Shown in pieces: positions 1 to 3,282 of a DNA stretch of 6,238 bases. This DNA is from Candidatus Saccharibacteria bacterium UBA4727 (lineage in GTDB: Bacteria; Patescibacteriota; Saccharimonadia; Saccharimonadales; Saccharimonadaceae), in NCBI GenBank assembly GCA_002404195.1, contig DHJF01000039.1, positions 1-6,238 of the forward strand, written 5' to 3'. Under the pieces are notes generated by a model. The model saw nothing but the letters and a program-made list of their open reading frames with translations. It searched no databases and was not told the DNA's origin. Every line of letters begins with the position of its first letter. Positions within the stretch are counted from its first letter, which is position 1. Made by a program: the position numbers and the translations under genes.

Positions 1-200
1 ACGACGGCACGAAAACTACCGTCACTCATAATCACCATACCGTCGCGAATTTCAGATATCAACAAACTATTCTGTGTCGTATTAGGCACAGATGTCGGTT
101 TTTCGGCGCCTTGTGCTGTCGCCGGCGCTGGTACTGGAGCATTACTTCCGATAACACCTGGTTGGACTGCTTGCGACGGTTGTTGATTATTTGGCGGCAC
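1..200 (-). CDS. VirB4/TraC-like type IV secretion protein, N-terminal fragment (runs off left edge)
   Basis: Sixty-six codons are visible on the minus strand before the window ends. The product opens with about 38 residues rich in Pro, Gln, Ala and Asn (PPNNQQPSQAVQPG...), likely disordered, then a folded start reading LLISEIRDGMVIMSDGSFRA. That pattern (I-x-D-G-x-V-x-M-x-D-G-S-x-R-A) is one I recall from the TraC-like N-terminal domain that follows PrgI in Candidate Phyla Radiation type IV secretion loci and is linked to the VirB4 ATPase. The ATPase motifs, if present, lie outside the window. The gene starts 29 bp after the PrgI stop on the same strand, so the two are probably cotranscribed. 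The start is GTG at 200. A second in-frame GTG lies at 209, and an in-frame stop at 219-221 excludes anything earlier. An AGGGA at 213-217 is better spaced for the GTG at 200. The family call rests on about 20 residues plus context. Confidence 0.68.
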   Translation of the reverse strand, partial: MPPNNQQPSQAVQPGVIGSNAPVPAPATAQGAEKPTSVPNTTQNSLLISEIRDGMVIMSDGSFRAV

Positions 201-229
201 GTTTCCCACACTTCCCTGTTAGTTTGCTA

Positions 230-1237
230 TTAGCGCAACGAAATGATCACTTCTTCACCCATATCCGCTTGCTTGTCGTGAATTCGCTTGGCTTCGTGCG
301 CAATAGTCTCGATAGATAAATCGGCATTATTTGCAAGGTTTATTATATCAGCAGACGGCGGTTTTTCGCTAGTGGTTATGACCGGTTCTGGTGCGACAAT
401 GACGGGCGCGGCGACGGGTGCTGGTTGTGGAGCTGGGGCTGCGATGACCGGCTGTGGCACTGGTGGTTCATTTCCTAAGGGGCTAATGACGTGCTGGCGC
501 ATATTACTCGGATACGGGTTGAATTCGATTGGTGCGATGGGCTCACTAAAGCTATTTTGCGGTAGTGTGGCGGGCGTGAACGTTGTGTAAGGGTCAACAG
601 CAGGCGGTGGCGGTGCGACGGCAACAGGTGTTGGCTGTGGCGCAGGCTGATGCATACGTTCAATAACTTCTTGGTGACGCTTAGCGGTCGATTTACTAAT
701 CATAGTATCAAACGAGCGTGCCACGCCGCCATTACTATCCAGAATATCCTCGGTTTGCTTGGCCTCGAAATACACGTCACTTTGCATAGCGCTCGGTGCT
801 TCTGGTTGCGCCACGCCGCGGACTGCCCAACCGCCAGTGTCGACGATGTCGGCCAAATACGATAATCGCTGCTGGGCCTCTGACTGCGAGATATCCTTTG
901 AACGTTGAATTTCAATTACTTTTGGTGCGGTAATCTCCACCAGTGACTGAATACCGTCGGCCTGCCATAGTCGCCTGCGTGGTTTTAAATAAAATGACAC
1001 GATAGCAGCCAGATAGATTTCCATAGGTTGGTCTTTGCGTAGCGGTAAGGCTAAAGCGCCAAAAAATAAGACGATGGGTAGCGGAATAATAGCCAGTGGC
1101 ACAAACAAACGACTGAGTCCCCAGCCTATCGCAATTGCCACCGCCACGATAATCAGGTAGATAAATTGCCGAAAACTAAACGGGCCGAGCAGCTTGTCGT
1201 CGGCTTCAACATCTTGGGGCACTTTATAGACTGCCAT
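230..1237 (-). CDS. PrgI-family membrane protein of a type IV secretion-like system, with proline-rich tail
   Basis: The 335-residue product opens with MAVYKVPQDVEADDKLLGPF followed by SFRQFIYL, the typical start of the PrgI family, small membrane proteins encoded next to VirB4/TraC-type ATPases in conjugation-like systems. Two adjacent membrane segments lie at about residues 25-42 and 46-66. Basic residues (RKD at 67-69, KPRRR at 85-89) follow, suggesting both ends are cytoplasmic. Residues 100-195 are hydrophilic. Residues 197-294 are a Pro/Ala/Val-rich, probably disordered linker. The final 40 residues look helical (LSIETIAHEAKRIHDKQ) and end in EEVIISLR. Typical PrgI domains are about 100-150 residues, so two thirds of this protein is extension. 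I chose the ATG at 1237 over an in-frame ATG at 1258 because the family begins at MAVYKVP and the -10 box lies inside the seven extra codons. The gene ends in tandem stops (TAA TAG) and is followed by a TraC/VirB4-like gene. Confidence 0.88.
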   Translation of the reverse strand: MAVYKVPQDVEADDKLLGPFSFRQFIYLIIVAVAIAIGWGLSRLFVPLAIIPLPIVLFFGALALPLRKDQPMEIYLAAIVSFYLKPRRRLWQADGIQSLVEITAPKVIEIQRSKDISQSEAQQRLSYLADIVDTGGWAVRGVAQPEAPSAMQSDVYFEAKQTEDILDSNGGVARSFDTMISKSTAKRHQEVIERMHQPAPQPTPVAVAPPPPAVDPYTTFTPATLPQNSFSEPIAPIEFNPYPSNMRQHVISPLGNEPPVPQPVIAAPAPQPAPVAAPVIVAPEPVITTSEKPPSADIINLANNADLSIETIAHEAKRIHDKQADMGEEVIISLR

Positions 1238-1246
1238 AGTGCTTAT

Positions 1247-1275
1247 AGTATACCTCATTTAGGCCGCGCTACCAA
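1247..1275 (-). promoter_or_regulatory. Promoter of the PrgI-TraC operon, apparently leaderless
   Basis: Reading on the minus strand, TTGGTA (1270-1275, 4/6 to the -35 consensus) and TATACT (1247-1252, 5/6 to the -10 consensus) are separated by exactly 17 bp. Nine bases separate the -10 box from the ATG at 1237, so a start of transcription about 7 nt below the -10 would leave a leader of only about 3 nt. No Shine-Dalgarno site is well placed for the ATG; a GAGG lies 15 nt upstream and overlaps the promoter spacer. The promoter lies back to back with the one at 1286-1314. Confidence 0.6.
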
Positions 1276-1285
1276 GGTCGTCATC

Positions 1286-1314
1286 TTGACATTTATTACA
1301 TTTTATGCTACTAT
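1286..1314 (+). promoter_or_regulatory. Promoter of the coiled-coil membrane protein gene (perfect -35, extended -10)
   Basis: A perfect TTGACA (1286-1291) is followed by a 17-bp spacer ending in TGC (1306-1308) and then TACTAT (1309-1314, 4/6 to consensus). The TGn just before the -10 makes it an extended -10 promoter. Transcription should begin near 1320-1322. Its -35 box lies 10 bp from the -35 box of the divergent PrgI promoter. The architecture nearly matches the promoter at 3119-3147. Confidence 0.75.
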
Positions 1315-1320
1315 GCAAGT

Positions 1321-1449
1321 AGTCCCGGGAATCACCTTGGACGGCTCCTTAAAAACGGAACAACTCTCTTGGTAAGACAAGATGAGCTGTTCTTGGAGCG
1401 CAGAAAAGGTGAAGAACCTACGAATCGATCAAAGAAAGAAGGTGTGGCA
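1321..1449 (+). promoter_or_regulatory. 5' leader and ribosome binding site of the coiled-coil protein gene
   Basis: If transcription starts near 1321, the mRNA has a leader of about 129 nt, in contrast to the other two transcription units of the window. The leader ends with a purine-rich stretch, AAAGAAGG (1435-1442), 7 nt before the ATG at 1450, a well-placed Shine-Dalgarno site. I recognise no riboswitch or stable hairpin by eye. The same frame stays open back to a TTG at 1369, but the residues it would add are not convincing coding sequence. Confidence 0.5.
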
Positions 1450-2955
1450 ATGTCCACTCCCCCAACTTCCCATATCCCTACGACCAAGCCAAGCTTCAAG
1501 GCGCGGCTCTCAGCCAAGGCGAAGGCCTATTACGAAAAGGCAACCATTCACTCGGACAACTCTAACAGGGCATTTGCCGTGTTGGTGATTCTGGGTGCTG
1601 TAGCAGCCCTCGTCACAGGCATCGTCCTCTGGTCCGAGACTACCGGTGAGTATGCCTCGAACACGTTCATCGCGACCGGCACTACCACGTTAGCCGTGGC
1701 AGTTGTCGTTATCGCGGTGATTCTGTTTTTTCGCTCGGCTCAGAAGCCGGCGGTTTCACAGATCATCATGATCGTGGCGCTCGTCTTTTTCGTAAAGCTG
1801 TTGATGGGTTGGGTCTATACCGCCTTTGATGGTGTATTTTCAAAGGGCTGGTGGGCTGTTCCTTTCATTGGCTTCGTCGCCTTTTGGGCGTCGATGGTTC
1901 TGCTGTTCATGCTCATTTTCAAGATTACAGCCCCACAGGTTGAAAATCCTGAACTTGTCCAGGCAAAAGCACTCCTCAATGACGCTACGGTAAAACGTGA
2001 CAAGCGTCAAAAGGAGGCCGATGACACTGCGGAAGCGGTCAAGGCGGCAACCAAAGCTGAAAAGAAGTCGGCAAAGGACCTCGTCGCTGCGAACGACAAG
2101 TTTGAAGAAGTAACTCGTAAGCGCGACGAGGCTCAAAAAGCTCACGACAAGGTCGTCGAGAAAGACGACACGGTGGCGGCTGCTGAAAAAAAGGTGGCCG
2201 ATGCTACCGAGGTGCTTCGCGTATCGAAAGATGCGTTGAAGAAGGCCAAAGCGTCGCATTTTCAAGCTGCTGAGCGCCAAAATGCTCTACCTGGCCTGAT
2301 TGCTCAGCGTCAAGCTATGCTCGACGCAGCTCAGGCGCAGCTCGATGATGCTGTCGCCAGGCTCGCCGTCGAACGCGAGGCCTTCAACGCAAATCCTAAC
2401 AATGTAGCCGTGAAAGCGGACTATGCGAAGGCGGGTGCAGACGAGACTGTAGCTAGGCGTGCCGTCAAACCGCATGCAGATGCGATGACAAACCTGACGG
2501 TCGAGGAGGCCGGAAGTGACAAGAAACTGCAAGACCTTCTTGCAGCAATCCCTACGGCAGAAATAGCGGTTGAGACTGACGAAAAGTTGGTTGAAGCGGC
2601 TAGTAAGTTTGCCGAAGACACTCGAAAGGCATTGAATGAAAAACCCCCTACGGGGGAAGAGTTGGTAAAAGCCAAGAAAAAGGAAGAGGACCAGCGTAAG
2701 GATGTCGAGAAAGCGAAAGCAAAGTCGGAAGCCGACAAAACGGCCCTTAAACTCGGTACCTCTCAGCTAAAAACCGCTGGTAAGCTTTTAGGTACAGCGG
2801 AGAAGAAACTGGACGAGGCAGATGCCGCCTGCAAGCAGGTAGCTGAAGCTGGCAAGAGGGCGCAGAAAAAGCGCTGGGTTACCATCGGATTCCTCTTCTT
2901 TGGTTTTGTTGCGACAAATATTGCCATTTTCGGCTATATTATGACGCAGCTTTGA
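1450..2955 (+). CDS. Unrecognised membrane protein: four membrane segments, long coiled-coil-like region, fifth membrane segment
   Basis: I do not recognise a family. The 501-residue product has a basic N-terminus (KPSFKARLSAKAKAYYEK), then membrane segments at about residues 41-61, 72-94, 102-122 and 135-159. Next comes a roughly 310-residue Ala/Lys/Glu/Asp-rich helical region (165-475), and a last membrane segment at 477-497 with a short polar end. The helical region has no proline between 168 and 280 or between 401 and 475. Breaks occur near 281, 313-318 (NANPNN), 341, 368 and 399-400 (KPPTGEE), so it could fold back as two or more antiparallel coiled-coil arms. Positive charges around 17-30, 95-99 and 471-475 place the N-terminus and coiled coil in the cytoplasm. 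There is one cysteine (461). The ATG at 1450 is chosen for its AAGAAGG site 7 nt upstream; an open frame back to TTG at 1369 would add 27 poorly supported residues. It lies between type IV secretion genes but has its own promoter and a downstream hairpin, so a structural or accessory role in that machine is only inferred. Confidence 0.85.
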   Translation: MSTPPTSHIPTTKPSFKARLSAKAKAYYEKATIHSDNSNRAFAVLVILGAVAALVTGIVLWSETTGEYASNTFIATGTTTLAVAVVVIAVILFFRSAQKPAVSQIIMIVALVFFVKLLMGWVYTAFDGVFSKGWWAVPFIGFVAFWASMVLLFMLIFKITAPQVENPELVQAKALLNDATVKRDKRQKEADDTAEAVKAATKAEKKSAKDLVAANDKFEEVTRKRDEAQKAHDKVVEKDDTVAAAEKKVADATEVLRVSKDALKKAKASHFQAAERQNALPGLIAQRQAMLDAAQAQLDDAVARLAVEREAFNANPNNVAVKADYAKAGADETVARRAVKPHADAMTNLTVEEAGSDKKLQDLLAAIPTAEIAVETDEKLVEAASKFAEDTRKALNEKPPTGEELVKAKKKEEDQRKDVEKAKAKSEADKTALKLGTSQLKTAGKLLGTAEKKLDEADAACKQVAEAGKRAQKKRWVTIGFLFFGFVATNIAIFGYIMTQL

Positions 2956-2967
2956 TTTGTCGAGTCG

Positions 2968-2996
2968 AGGGGTGGCCACCTTGTGTGGCCACCCCT
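2968..2996 (+). terminator. Perfect 11-bp GC-rich hairpin after the coiled-coil gene, terminator-like but without a U-tract
   Basis: AGGGGTGGCCA (2968-2978) and TGGCCACCCCT (2986-2996) are perfect reverse complements around a 7-nt loop, starting 12 bp after the stop codon at 2955. The position suits a terminator or an mRNA 3'-end stabiliser. The sequence that follows (AAGATTCACTATCC) has no run of T, so it is not a standard intrinsic terminator. GGTGGCCACC within the left arm is itself a 10-bp palindrome, so a protein-binding site is also possible. Confidence 0.5.
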
Positions 2997-3118
2997 AAGA
3001 TTCACTATCCTCACCTTTTCTGCAAACAAACCCATTACTGTGGTGTCACGTACGAAAGTTAGCATCTATTTTGATAATTTATATACGATACAGCACGGCA
3101 AAAAAGACATAAAAACTA

Positions 3119-3147
3119 TTGACAATAACACTTTAAAATGCTACAAT
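3119..3147 (+). promoter_or_regulatory. Promoter of the VirB6-like gene (perfect -35, extended -10, probably leaderless)
   Basis: TTGACA (3119-3124), a 17-bp spacer ending in TGC (3139-3141) and TACAAT (3142-3147, 5/6 to consensus) form a strong extended -10 promoter. Two A-tracts upstream (3100-3105 and 3111-3115, starting 11 bp apart) could act as an UP element. Nine bases separate the -10 box from the ATG at 3157, so transcription should begin only about 3 nt before it. The rest of the 201-bp gap (2956-3156) holds the hairpin at 2968-2996 and otherwise nothing I recognise. Confidence 0.78.
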
Positions 3148-3156
3148 TAATACGTT

Positions 3157-3282
3157 ATGTGGGAATCTATAAGACTCACTTCACACCGAGGGAACTCAGT
3201 GGGAAGAATCTTTACTTTTGCCCTCGCTGCCTTATTAGCGACTTTCCTTTGGGTACTCCTCGCTTCACCAATGGCGCATGCT
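3157..3282 (+). other. Signal peptide of the VirB6-like protein
   Basis: Residues 1-17 contain three arginines (R6, R11, R17), residues 18-36 are a hydrophobic core (FALAALLATFLWVLLA), and residues 37-42 (SPMAHA) end in an A-x-A site before ADASW. Cleavage after Ala42 would expose the repeat domain outside the membrane. If translation starts at the GTG at 3199, the peptide is 28 residues long and still complete. Confidence 0.75.

Noticed and set aside
288..590. Open frame of 100 codons on the plus strand
   Set aside because: It lies wholly opposite the Pro/Ala-rich part of the PrgI gene. Repetitive GGN/GCN codons on the complement keep the frame open, and the product is low-complexity Gly/Ala/Thr with no recognisable domain or ribosome site.
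1313..1375. Possible 20-residue upstream peptide (ATG at 1313 to TAA at 1375)
   Set aside because: Its ATG overlaps the -10 box, so it lies before the predicted transcription start, and there is no ribosome site.
1369..1449. Longer start (TTG at 1369) for the coiled-coil membrane protein
   Set aside because: The added 27 residues look like untranslated leader, and ATG 1450 has a well-spaced AAGAAGG site. Not fully excluded.
1840..2280. Open frame of 146 codons on the minus strand
   Set aside because: It is antisense to the membrane and coiled-coil gene. Its Leu/Phe/Ser-rich product is what the complement of Lys/Glu/Ala-rich codons gives, and no promoter or ribosome site supports it.
2644..2656. 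CCCCC-TAC-GGGGG hairpin
   Set aside because: It lies inside the coiled-coil gene at a Pro-Pro-Thr-Gly hinge, has no T-run after it and does not interrupt the frame; most likely a codon coincidence.
3071..3099. TTGATA at 3071-3076 as a second promoter for the VirB6-like gene
   Set aside because: No acceptable -10 box lies 16-18 bp downstream; the site at 3119-3147 is far better.
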